This document shows positions 27,401 through 53,855 of a DNA stretch of 64,000 bases, one piece after another. A model generated the notes under the pieces. It did not search any database. It was given only the letters and a program-made list of their open reading frames with translations, and was not told the DNA's origin. The stretch spans positions 1,146,912 through 1,210,911 of the forward strand of contig NC_051102.1 of assembly GCF_901709675.1 (NCBI RefSeq), given 5' to 3'. Every line of letters starts with the position of its first letter. Within the stretch, counting starts at the first letter, position 1. This DNA comes from Syngnathus acus (lineage: Eukaryota; Chordata; Actinopteri; Syngnathiformes; Syngnathidae). Both the position numbers and the translations under genes were made by a program.

Positions 27401-30400
27401 CTAGTCAAGTGGCTCGGGAAAGAGTCGGGAGAGCATGCAAAGCGTATCAGGGATGTCAATGCTAATCACCCCCAACGAGGACTCCAGATGACATGGGACA
27501 GACTGGACGGATGCTACGGAGCCCCTGAAGTAGTCGAAGAGGCTCTCTTCCAACGCATCAACAATTTCCCAAAAATCACCAACAAAGACTGTGCAAAGCT
27601 CCATGAGCTCAGTGACCTCTTGATGGAATTAAGAGCAGCCAAGGCAGATGGAACCCTTCCAGGCCTTCAGTACCTAGACACAGCCAGAGGAATAAGTCCC
27701 CTGGTTCAAAGGCTGCCCTTTAGCCTGCAAGAGAAGTGGCGGACTAACGGATTCAGCTACAAACAACGTTATGGAGTTTCATTCCCCCCCTTCGAAATTT
27801 TCGTGGACTTCATCTTCCATCAGGCTAAAATCATGAATGACCCGAGCTTCAAGGTCATTAGCCAAACGGACATTCCTGAACCAAGCAAGAACATGAAAAT
27901 GCACAGACAAAGGGAGATCTCAGTCCACAAGACGGACGTCGGTGCTGCGGAGCGCAGCGCTGGAGCCGAGAGCCCCGATCTAGTGCCCTATTCACAAAAA
28001 GCCCCACCTGTTAAGGAAATGTCGGGCTTTTTGGGAGTAACCCATAGAAGAGAGGAGAGCGTTCCTGAAAGAGCACAGAATCTGCTTTAAATGTTGCACA
28101 TCTACTAAACACATGGCCCAGGATTGCAAGTATACAGCCACATGTATTGAATGCGGGAGTGGGAAACATAACTCTGCACGTCACCCTGGACCAGTATCGC
28201 AGACCAAGGAGCCAGCCAGTAGTCTGTGATCAGTGTTAAGATAGAGTAGGTCACGTGACTAGAATCAGGAAGTAAGCGCATGTTTCAGCACAGTGTTGAA
28301 AGAGAACGCTGCTTGTTCTACTCTCTCCTGCAGTTCGTAATGTAACTACTACCTACATTTTGTGTTATACAAGGCATCGTTGGTATGTATCTTTGTTTAA
28401 GTTATTATGGATCGAAATAGATTTTTGAGTTCTGAAATTATAGTTTCTGTGATGTTAGACGATAGGATAAAAGCATGATTGAGATTTCATATCGATTTAA
28501 TTCATTTAGTTCGTATGACTGATTATACAATGTGGTTTGAATTCTCCCAGTTTCACCCTTTCCCTTGTTATTAAACCTGGAGTCAACCTTCAACCTGGCC
28601 TAGTGGTTGACCTTACCGTCTTCGGATATTCAACATATTTGGAGGGCAGGATACATAACATAGATTACAATGTTGGTGTTATGATCACATAAAATACAGG
28701 ACGTACCGGTCTGCAGTTCGCTCGGCATGGTGGGCGGGGCTGTAGTGATTGACAGGCCTGACAGCGAGTCTTCAAGGCCAGAGGGGATAGTGTGGGCAGT
28801 AGGAGGCGGGGTCACCGCTGATAACTGGACCTGGGCAAAAAGTTCTTCATTTTCACAGCTGCTAAAAGATATTGTAGAAGTGGAATGTTGACATTATAAA
28901 CCTCAGTGAATCCATCCTTCAACGGACTGATGGGCCCTCCAGAAGCATTCCCTGGAAAGCTGAACTTCTTTCCCTCCTCAAAAGGTCGTGTAGGAATCCT
29001 GTGGAGGTATCCATAGCCAATCCCGCATCCAAGGCTGTGGTGGAGAGAAAATGAACAAAGATGATATTTTAAGTCAAATGTTGACATTCTGTCAATGATG
29101 CCTACAGACCTCAAGCACTAATAATCTACCAATATATAAAAAAAATAATAATCTGGTCGACAAAAAAAAAAATCTTAACTACCGTAATTTTCGGACTAAA
29201 AATCGTGTTTTTTTCCATAGTTTGGGTGGGGGGGGGCGACTTATACTCAGGAGCGACTTGTGTTTTTTTTCACAAATTTTCAAAAAAAAAAAAAAAAGAA
29301 AAAAAAATGAAACCGCGATAAACGAACCGCAATGTAGCAAGGGATTACTGTAATTTGAATTTCAAGTGACGTCAGCAGCGCGACGTCGCGGTCAGCAGCG
29401 CGCCGTCGCGGTCAGCAGCGCGACGTCAGCAGCGCGACGTCAGCAGCGCGACGTCAGCAGCGCGACGCGGCGTTGTTTACATAAAGGACAAAGATTGACT
29501 CGACGGAGCTCTCTTTCACTTCCGTGGATTGAAGTCGGGGGCCGGCGCTCGGCCGGGTGGCTGTCCAGGGACGGTGGATGGGGCTCGGACAATGCTTTTA
29601 CGCACGCCCGGTCCTCTACCGAGCTGTCTTTCACCTCCGTGGATGGAAGTCGAGGGCCGGCGCTCGGCCGGGTGGCTGTCCGGGGACGGTGGATGGGGCT
29701 CGGTCATGGCTTTTACGCACGCCCGGTCCTATTCTATGGAGCTCTCTTCCATTTCCGTGGCTGGAAGTCCACGCCGCCACACGCCTGGAAGTTTGTTTTG
29801 TTAAATAAAGAGCCGTTTACCAAACCCACGTCTTTCCTTGAACTTTGTTAACGCTACAATATAGTTATATAGTAGATCTGTGGAATAACGACGAGGCTGA
29901 CGTCAGGGCGCACGCACGCGCGGCGTTGTTGACAAAGGACGAGGAATTTGATCGATGGATTTAATGATTTAGAGTGCACAGATGGTTTGATAACATTATT
30001 GCTTATATAACAGTTATTTGATATATAATTTATATATCGTTATATGGGCCTGTGGAATATTTTGAAGTGCAAGAGCCGTCAGCGGCGCGCACGCATTGTT
30101 GACAAAGGACGATTGATGGATTTAATGAATTGGAGTGACAGATGGTTTTATTAACGTGTTATTTATGTAATCGTTTTTTTGAATAACTCTGAATTTTACG
30201 TCAGGGCCCTTCTCAGCTCTTAGTTTGTGTTTATGTCACGTTAGCATACCTATCGTTTAGCCTGTTGTTGCTCGTTCATGACTGTTCTTGGTGTTGGATT
30301 TTGTCGAATAAATTGCCCCCCAAAATGCGACTTATACTCCGGAGCGACTTATATGTTTTTTTTCACTTTTTTGGGCATTTTATGGCTGGTGCGACTTATA

Positions 30401-32456
30401 CTCCGGTGCGACTTATAGTCCGAAAATTACGGTACCATGAAATGGTCACTGATGGAAAAATAAAAAGTTATTATTATTACTACTACTACTACAACTAACG
30501 CACAAGTATTTGTTGGTGTCTAATATGTGCATTTCCCGGATTCATTTGACTTTGGCCATGTGGTTTTATCACCATGATTTCTCCTCCAATTATACTCTAA
30601 CAGCAACCATGAGTGAGGCCCTTAAGCAAAAAGAACAATTGCGTTTTACCGCTGCTGCTACTTTAATTAAATGACTAATAATAGCTTCCCAAAGTATCGT
30701 CTTGAAGTACAAATCCCCAAAGCACACAACTATAAATGAGATGGATTGTTGTATATTCCTGCTTGGAAAGCTCGCTCTAACTAACATTAGCGATAAACAG
30801 ACTAATTACCTCCTTGGTTTGTTTGTTACTCGCCTAGTTGAAGATGTTTCTTCTAATTGGAACCATGATCCCAAGACTAACTTCAAGTAAAGAAAACATT
30901 GCACAGCTTCGTGCTGACGAATCTGTGCGATCATTATAGTTTTTTAATATACACAGAAAATTTTACAATATCGCTAAGGACTAAAAATGGACATTATGTT
31001 CTTTTGCAAGGAAAGGTGAATATCTTTAATATTACCTTCCCTCTCCTCCCCAGGCACTGTTGGGTGTAATGACCACCTCTCTGCAGTTGTCAGTATCTGT
31101 GTTGTACACGTAGAGCTTCAGTCCCTTCCCCTCGTGGCTCTCGATCAATGAGAACAAGTCCTCGGACTGCGCAGGAAAGACAATCAATTATCACGACCGG
31201 GTAAAAGAGGACAAACACAGGTTCATGCATTGATAGCCCACCTCATTCATAACAGTGTCCGCTCCAATGATGTAGTCAGTGTGTGGTCTCAAACCAGCGA
31301 GAGCTGCGGGTGAATTTGGCTCCACTTCCTAGGAAGTGTGCAGCAGGTTAGCGTTGGGCGACAGCTGCGAGAGTGAGGTTTACATACCAGCACGTGCCAG
31401 ACGTTCTCATTGGCACCTTCAAAGCTGCAGAAGCGAATGGAGACCCCGAGCAAGCCCTGGCCACCCCACAGGTTGCTGGGTGTGACTGTGGACTCCCTCA
31501 GCTCCAGAGTCTTTGAGGAGTATACTAACATCTTGGCTGGTTTCTCCACACTGGCTTTCAGAAGGTCCTTCAAGGTGTCATTGTCCTTGTTCTGTGGACC
31601 AAATGTCATACAGAAGAAGCAATTAGGTAAGTGTTCATCCTATTATATTAGCTCACTACAGACAACTGTTTTTATTTTTTTAGTTTGAATTTCGAGTTGT
31701 GAGCACATTCCACAGTTGACTTACCAGGCGGGTGTTATTGATGGAGACAATGAAGTCAAAAAAAGGTTCCAGTCCTGCTCGGTGACCTGGGGAATTCTCC
31801 TGAACCTGCAAGACAAAGAGTAGGGATGCCCAAATGTGTATCAATCTCTGGATTGTTTGTGGAAAGTACAAAACACATGATCTCAGTCTTCAGGTGAATA
31901 ATGAAGATATCGAGTGGGATCTAAATGCTTGCATTGCTTTATTTCTGTCAATGCATAGGAATGCCAAAATTAGCATTTAGCTCACGATGTTAAAATTCAG
32001 AGAATGGGAAAATTCACAACAAATGCGGTGCACACACGTTTTAAATATCCCTCACTGCACAGATAAAGAGTCCACACATCATACAACGAGAGCATTCTGC
32101 AAACCATTGTGGCAGGTGCCATTCGCTGCAGCCGCGTAGCATGTAGCATGTAGCATTTAGCAACTTATTGCTTTAGGCAAGTACATTTTACAGGTTGCCA
32201 CTTGTAGGCGCAAACCGAAAGCATCCCATACACACGACAACGTTGCATGTGTGATTTGTGTTTCTCCGCCACATTGGCCCGACATGACACTCATCTTACT
32301 AGTCAACACAGTGCTGGAAAATTAGCAATGCTAGGCTACGTGCTAGAAGCAGGATATCACTCAGGAATCAGGATATGCATGCAAATAACTCACACGGAGG
32401 ACGTGGTAGCCCTCTGAGCCACCGCCAGGTATCTCCACACTCTGCGATCCTCCCAT
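24476..32456 (-). CDS. gorasp2: Golgi reassembly-stacking protein 2 (GRASP55), complete
   Basis: Ten exons, in order of transcription: 32394-32456, 31725-31805, 31388-31591, 31242-31328, 31036-31166, 28902-29034, 28707-28830, 25525-25629, 25286-25411, 24476-24717. All join in frame to give 431 aa (human 452). It begins [20 protein letters not shown], with Gly2 for myristoylation. Two GRASP PDZ domains follow (about 15-105 and 110-200; [60 protein letters not shown]). The rest is the Pro/Leu-rich regulatory tail ([15 protein letters not shown]). The protein tethers Golgi cisternae and aids unconventional secretion. The start has A at -3 and G at +4. The donor after exon 6 is weak (GAG/GTTTAT), but exon 7 resumes the conserved reading (DGFTE/VQLS). 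A BEL/Pao element fills the intron between 25629 and 28707. Confidence 0.96.
25779..28653 (+). mobile_element. Non-autonomous BEL/Pao LTR retrotransposon (gag only)
   Basis: Two direct LTRs (25779-26232 and 28219-28653), both starting near AGTCTGTGATCAG and ending GGAGGGCAGGATA, flank a gag gene and nothing else. No protease, reverse transcriptase or integrase is present; the 3' LTR follows the gag zinc knuckles within about 60 bp. The 3' LTR has lost about 20 bp present in the 5' copy (AGAGTCTTGATGAG region). I could not find a matching target duplication. It is inserted antisense in gorasp2, 53 bp from the exon ending at 28707 and about 150 bp from the exon at 25629. Confidence 0.85.
26288..28090 (+). 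CDS. BEL/Pao Gag polyprotein, C-terminus frameshifted
   Basis: A 600-aa ORF. Residues about 25-85 are Ala/Glu/Lys-rich and likely coiled coil ([23 protein letters not shown]), typical of fish BEL gag. The middle is Pro-rich with repeated SQDEP/TQDD units. The C-terminal part ([33 protein letters not shown]) is the capsid-like region. The ORF stops at 28090, but in another frame the next stretch (about 28050-28225) encodes the zinc knuckles [15 protein letters not shown] and [10 protein letters not shown] single indel near 28045 therefore separates capsid from nucleocapsid. This is a transposon gene, not a host gene. Confidence 0.85.
   Translation: MDGQKEQSLKSKSYKSCSTKTSSGNAAAMARAEAEAAKVLLSFTDKEMILKMEKAQLEARMMKLSLEKNVAAAEAKAESLEAAASINGSERGSRKIQLDENPFNPLEWTREYVAQQSKEHSTTALEEYALTETDPLNVLSNPPPHLLTQDDTNQLYTEPPAPPHVLSQDEPVKLRTRLTLASQPFSQDEPGQRFTDPTMAPHLHSHDEARRLHVESASAPYLPPQGDDSYLRANTVPGNSITAPRPISENGPTDANLTYTPANRLPAHWPQQHAPLTSLIPRDTQGQQGTNTATPRYRGPSRPTVPNYTPQSNQHDQSGMNDVVRYFARRELVTTGMTQFNDKPASYRAWQLFFQNAVRGFNLTPSEEMDLLVKWLGKESGEHAKRIRDVNANHPQRGLQMTWDRLDGCYGAPEVVEEALFQRINNFPKITNKDCAKLHELSDLLMELRAAKADGTLPGLQYLDTARGISPLVQRLPFSLQEKWRTNGFSYKQRYGVSFPPFEIFVDFIFHQAKIMNDPSFKVISQTDIPEPSKNMKMHRQREISVHKTDVGAAERSAGAESPDLVPYSQKAPPVKEMSGFLGVTHRREESVPERAQNLL
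29182..30432. mobile_element. Long TA-flanked MITE with internal minisatellites
   Basis: A 1251-bp relative of the 23051-23702 MITE, with the same termini (CCGTAATTTTCGGACTA and AGTCCGAAAATTACGG) and TA flanks. Extra internal material includes a GCGACGTCAGCA tandem array at about 29372-29470 and about 2.3 copies of a 115-bp GC-rich unit (GCCGGCGCTCGGCCGGGTGG starts at 29541 and 29656). It lies in the gorasp2 intron between exons 29034 and 31036. The apparent ORFs inside come from the GC-rich repeats. Confidence 0.85.
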
Positions 32457-32558
32457 GATACCGCTTACTTAAGGTTTTGCAAGCTAAGTCCGAGGAACGA
32501 TAGGTACCCGACTACTTGTACAGACCGGGTACACGTCGTCAAATGGGTAGTCATCCGC

Positions 32559-32570
32559 TACGCATGCGCC
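32559..32570 (-). promoter_or_regulatory. NRF1-like site upstream of gorasp2
   Basis: TACGCATGCGCC, on the gene strand GGCGCATGCGTA, closely matches the NRF1 consensus (YGCGCAYGCGCR). It lies about 105 bp upstream of the gorasp2 start codon. NRF1 sites near the start are common in housekeeping promoters. I see no TATA box. Confidence 0.4.
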
Positions 32571-34510
32571 GTTACGTGGCAGGAAATATTTGCATCCGAA
32601 GAAGCATGTACATTATTTGTATATAATTTAGGTTTAAGATATTTCAATAGATGTGTCTCATACATGTATACATTTATTTTAGATATATTCTGACATTTTA
32701 TTTTGACATTTATTTTAGATATATTCTGACATTTTATTTCGGCTCTGATGCAAGCACCATCAGTTACACCACATACTAATTGGTTACACCAAATGAGAGA
32801 ATTCCACACAAAATCGACTTTATTTATATTCATAAATGTTTCCTCAACATGCCATATTTACGAATTTTTAATTAACACGAAATATTACATATTACAATTT
32901 TCTGAAGAGATTCAGTATTTGACAGAAATCTATGAACCTTTTAGCTTAGAGTCACTAACTGAAGTTTACAGCCATTGTCTTTTCACTTCAAAATAAAAGT
33001 CCAATGTTTATGGCTGTGATGCCTTGACATTTACTACGTTTAAACTGCTGAATCAAAAAATGTTTGTCGTTATTTTGGAATATCAAGACATTAACTCCAC
33101 CACTAGAGAGCGCAAGCATTCCTTTCCTCAGCGCAACGGTGACTTTATTTCCATTGACTTTTTTTTTATTTTAATGAGGTCGTTGGGAATACATGAAACT
33201 CTGGAGCCGTTCTCTTTCTATCTGAGAGGGCGCAGAGCTGCCGAATCCTATTATATTCTCACATATCTCTCAATACTAAAATCAATTATGCTTCCCTGGA
33301 TATTCCTGGAAAAAAAGAAAAAAGAAACCGCTCTTCGAGCACTGTCTATTTACCAAATTATTATTATTATTATATGTGTGGGCGTGTGGTCTATGTTTGT
33401 GTACGGGTGTAGTATTTTATATTTAAGTCATAAATTGAAGATTCAACAACAATTCATAAGTTTCATAGACTTTATTAAACATCGTATAGAGACGCTGTGT
33501 TTCTTATTAAAGTGCCTCCAGATAATCTCCTGGCTAACATTCTTTACAGCTATATTGATCTCAAAACCATACTGGTCACGTAAAGGATTTCCTGACAACA
33601 AATTGTTTCAATATGATTTTGCAATAATCCTATTCACATAATGGTCCCTGGTTACCATCAACGTTTCATTAAATTAAATCTCATTGTACACAACCATTTA
33701 CAATGGAGGAAAGAAAGGTGAACCTAGTGCAAAGACACAAAGACGAACTCCTCAAACAAGATATTCCGTTGAGCTCCCATAATACTGGAAATACAATGAA
33801 TATGTATTACAATAAATATATTATATTACAGTAAATGCATTGGAATTCCAACAGATACCACAACTCTTGCTACCCATTCTCAAGAAGAGAATACATTCTC
33901 ACATTCCTATGCTACTCGCTCAGCCAGCGGAACATTTCTTTCGTCAGTCACCTCAGACATTCAAAGACTCACAATCACAAAAGTAAACGCACGATAGAAA
34001 TTGCATTGCAGTTGAGGGTCACATGTTACAAACATCTAGAAGTTATATATGAGGAATAATGACTTGCACTATTTCCACTCTATTCTTTCTTTGGCCACTA
34101 TTATTTCCATTTTAAATGTACGAATTATCACCATGTACCACACATGAAGATACATTTACATTAAAATACCTGAATTTGTATACAGTGAAAATGCAATCTT
34201 TTCTATAGAATAAAATATGAAGAAATACTTTTTAAGAACACATACAGGTATCACAAGATTGCATGAAACGGACAATGAGCCAGCATTTTTAAAATCTTCA
34301 CAACTGCATTTTTTCATTGCCATGACCTGTCCAACTTCAAGAATGTGACAGATCTTCTCAGCAAAGGACATTTCGTAGCTATGCTGTACCCATACGTTCA
34401 TTAGCTTATCTTTAATAAATAGCTCTGAAATACTTTATATGCACACGGTGTGCCCACCACACTCTTGTGTAGACAAGAATAATTTGGAGCTGTGCTTTTC
34501 TGCTATTTGC
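32571..34510. other. gad1 3'UTR / gorasp2 upstream spacer
   Basis: AT-rich DNA between gad1 and gorasp2, both transcribed leftwards, so it holds the gad1 3'UTR and distal gorasp2 promoter. A 27-30 bp unit (TTTTAGATATATTCTGACAT) is duplicated at about 32676-32740. The 205-codon frame at 33024-33641 is not convincing as a gene. Confidence 0.5.
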
Positions 34511-34552
34511 TCACACGAGCTCACACGAGCTCACACGAGCACACCCTCGCGT

Positions 34553-34633
<81 letters not shown>

Positions 34634-34640
34634 CACACGT
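34511..34640. repeat. Compound tandem repeat
   Basis: Three copies of the 10-mer TCACACGAGC (34511-34540), then (CA)n (about 34554-34590), (CGCA)n (about 34591-34620) and (CA)n again. It lies just downstream of gad1 and probably in its 3'UTR. Confidence 0.92.
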
Positions 34641-34872
34641 TCACAGTGAACAACAATTTACATTAAATGACACTAGATTGAACACACGCAGTACAAGACA
34701 TCCCACGAGCACACATCCATCAGTTACCTGAAACTATATCGGCATATACGCAGCTAAAGGAGGACAAATGTGTGTGCAGGGAGCGGGGGTGGGGGTCTTG
34801 AAGTCGTCTTATTGGGTTCTCTCGTCGGGATGATGTGCCGTAGAACAACGCAGGAGCGCTGTGAACGGAGGT

Positions 34873-51176
<16,304 letters not shown>

Positions 51177-51217
51177 CACGCTCTTCCTTTACCTGATCTC
51201 CAAGAAGGCTATTTTAA
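51177..51217 (-). other. gad1: gad1 5'UTR part of exon 2
   Basis: An acceptor TTTGTTTGCAG at 51228-51218 starts the exon that contains the gad1 start codon, giving 41 nt of 5'UTR before ATG. The upstream noncoding exon is 51932-about 52070. Confidence 0.6.
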
Positions 51218-51281
51218 CTGCAAACAAAGCAGAACGATTAGAATGATAAATCAGCCATTTTGTCGCATGTATGTCAATCTG

Positions 51282-51320
51282 AATAATAATAATAATAATA
51301 ATAATTATTATTATTATTAT
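51282..51320. repeat. (AAT)n/(ATT)n palindromic microsatellite
   Basis: (AAT) repeats switch directly to (ATT) repeats, so the tract can fold on itself. It is in the gad1 5'UTR intron. Confidence 0.9.
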
Positions 51321-51931
51321 AATGATAAAAATAATTTGCATGTACCGTTGCAGGAATGGTATCACGCACAATGTCAGCTCTACTCTTGGATGCGCAATTT
51401 GGAAGCACAATTGCGGTCTGACAGAACTGCCAAAATAAGGATAAACGCTCGTGGAGATAACACGTACATCCATGTCGGAAACGCGCTGCAATATTTCTTG
51501 AACTCAATTAGCCATTAAATTACGTCAGAGCTGCAGTATATCGCAGCTGATGGAATAGTGACACATCAAGACAATAAAAAGAGATATGATATCAAGGAAA
51601 TGACAATAACTCACTGGAGAAAATATCGTTTTTTGTTTTCTTTGTAACATCCACAAGAGCTTCGAACGGAATAGATTGTAAAAAAAAGAAGAAATTTACT
51701 ATATATATGAATATATATTAAAAGGGGGAAAAAAATCAACAGTTCTATAGTCAAAACAGCAACAACAAAATAAAACCAAACGAGACAATTATATTCGTTT
51801 GAGGTCAATTGTAATTATATTTTGCATTTGTCCAAAATAACACTGTGCCAAACGCTTTTTTCTTGTTTGGAATAAGGCGTCATGAATAGATTTAACGCGC
51901 ACAAGATGGGAATGAAAGCAAGACGTCTTAC

Positions 51932-52070
51932 CGGAACGCAGGAGCGCCCACAGGTAGCGGAATCCACACAAGTGGACGCTGAAAAGGCTCAGAGGTGCAG
52001 ATGTCTGGAGACTATTGCAAAGCGCGCCAATAACATCCCATCCCGCGGTGCATGCGCAAGTGAGCACTGT
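51932..52070 (-). other. gad1: gad1 noncoding first exon (predicted)
   Basis: Predicted between a TATA-directed start near 52070 and a good donor (TTCCG/GTAAGA, junction 51932/51931). Two short upstream ORFs lie in it: 52012-52053 (13 codons) and 51989-52036 (15 codons). This is inferred from promoter and splice signals only. Confidence 0.5.
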
Positions 52071-52095
52071 CTCCCTCAAGAACATTTTTATGCCT

Positions 52096-52103
52096 TATTT
52101 ATA
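52096..52103 (-). promoter_or_regulatory. gad1: gad1 TATA box
   Basis: TATAAATA on the minus strand, with a CCAAT box about 20 bp further upstream (ATTGG on plus at 52123-52127). Spacing and orientation fit a start near 52070 feeding the predicted gad1 exon 1. Confidence 0.55.
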
Positions 52104-52554
52104 TGAGGAGCTGCGGCTGCCCATTGGTCTGTTCACACACACAGTCGTGAGTCACACCCTCACTTCCCTCCGATGACTCACAAGGCTCGTCAAGGGACAC
52201 GCACAATCGGGGACACGCACAATCGATTAAGAAGCTAAGAAAGCAAACATCATAAAATTGTGAATCTCCCAACACCATAGACTGTCAAATGTATGCACAG
52301 TGTGAGGGTTTTATTTGCATATGCGTGACCTTGGAAGGACAATTTTCTGAGTTCTGGGACCACACCTGTCTTCGGCATTACATTTCAATCTGGATCTGTG
52401 ATGTTGAGCTGGTTAGTAAATTTGAATTTTTATTTGCAACAAGGTAAAACCTGGAGTGGTAATTTGGAGATCCTGGCAATTTTTCTGTTGAGTTTGTCTT
52501 CTGCATCCTTGTACTTGCAGTCAGAGTCCTGACCTGGTTTCTCTAACTGTAACG

Positions 52555-52680
52555 CACCTCTTCATATCTTTGTATATTGAGGTCACGTTGGATTCTCTGC
52601 TTGCGTTTTTCTGCAAACACCTCTTCATATCTTTGTATACTGAGGTCACGTTGGATTCCCCGCTTGCGTTTTTCTGCAAC
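52555..52680. repeat. 63-bp tandem duplication
   Basis: Two adjacent copies of a 63-bp unit beginning CACCTCTTCATATCTTTGTA (at 52555 and 52618), about 95% alike, just left of the hAT element. No gene is visible. Confidence 0.88.
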
Positions 52681-52708
52681 TGTGAACGATGCTTTTCATG
52701 GTCTATCA

Positions 52709-52871
52709 CAGGGGTGGCCAACCAGTCAGAGACTAAGAGCCACATTTTTTACTGTGTCATCGCAAAGAGCCACATCATACACGTGAGCACACATGAACCC
52801 CCCCCCCCACACACACACACTCACACACACACACTCACACACACACGCACACACACATGCACGCACAAACG

Positions 52872-52956
<85 letters not shown>

Positions 52957-53831
52957 CTGCTCAGCCACATTTATTGTGTGACATCATCATGTCACGCATC
53001 AACATGATAATGACAAATTGACTCCTACAGTACTAAAACCACAGACCAAAGACCACATTTTCAACAATGAACATTGTGTGCATTGTCTCACACAGACAAA
53101 CTCTCAGTTCAACAAATTCCACAAACAAAAACATAATAAGTTTTTTCACTTACTATGTGTGGCGGGACAGACCATTCGTTTTAGTTTGTCGTTTTCAGGA
53201 GACAAGATTTCAATAACGTCACAGGCATTTTTTAACAAACTCCACTTCATTGTATGGCTTTTTAGCCCATGCAATGTTCCAAGCCAGTTGAAACAATGCA
53301 AGCGTGACAGTCTCTGAGTGCTTCGTAATTTTTTTGAAAAACTGTACCTATTTTTCTGCCTGACTTTTCAAAGTGTCCAAACTTGTGCTTGCGAAATTCA
53401 ATCCCTTTTGGAAAGTCCTTTTCGATATTGGCATGAAGTGAGCTGAAGTGGCGCTGAACATTTGAAGCTTTTAAATGCGCTAATGACGTCCGACATATCA
53501 GGCAGAATGGCTTGCCATTGCGTCAACAAAAAACAACTTTAACTCTGTTAAAAACGTCCTGTGTTCATCCTCCTCATATATTCGTTTAGCTGTGCATTTT
53601 TTCCTTGCCATTTTTAGAGCGAAATTGACACTCCTCAAATGGGTTTGTCCCTCCTCCTTTGCGGGATTTCACCTCAGGTGCATGCACGTTTGACCAAAAT
53701 ACCATATTGAACTCAAGCGAAGCAAATACGCACAAAAAATAAACACAAATGTTGATATGAACGTAAAAGAGCCGCATGGAACCAGCCAAAGAGCCGCATG
53801 CGGCTCGCGAGTCGCGGGTTGACCACCCCTG
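52709..53831 (-). mobile_element. hAT element, complete ends, with ZBED-like transposase relics
   Basis: A 1123-bp element with termini CAGGGGTGGCCAACC and GGGTTGACCACCCCTG and an exact 8-bp duplication GTCTATCA (52701-52708 and 53832-53839). The minus strand keeps N-terminal transposase pieces: a BED-finger-like stretch (HLKASNVQRHFSSLHA) and then VIEILSPENDKLKRMV, all in broken frames. A long (CA)n tract at about 52800-52955 has expanded inside it. Confidence 0.92.
52802..52955. repeat. (CA)n microsatellite inside the hAT element
   Basis: About 150 bp of CA with some CGCG and CTCA interruptions. The histidine/threonine or cysteine/valine frames over it are repeat artefacts. Confidence 0.95.
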
Positions 53832-53855
53832 GTCTATCAGCTTATGCCGCCATAT

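Noticed and set aside
29366-29851. 161-codon Arg/Ala-rich ORF
   Set aside because: It translates GC-rich tandem repeats inside a MITE; no protein family fits.
33024-33641. 205-codon plus-strand ORF between gorasp2 and gad1
   Set aside because: AT-rich composition, Ile/Phe/Lys bias, no recognisable domain, and it lies antisense in the likely gad1 3'UTR region.
52083-52085. Upstream ATG opening a frame that runs into gad1 exon 2
   Set aside because: It is only about 18 nt from the TATA box, so it should lie upstream of the transcription start.
52726-53007. Poly Val-Cys and Thr-His ORFs
   Set aside because: Translation of (CA)n/(TG)n microsatellites; the same applies near 34550, 39200 and 59850.
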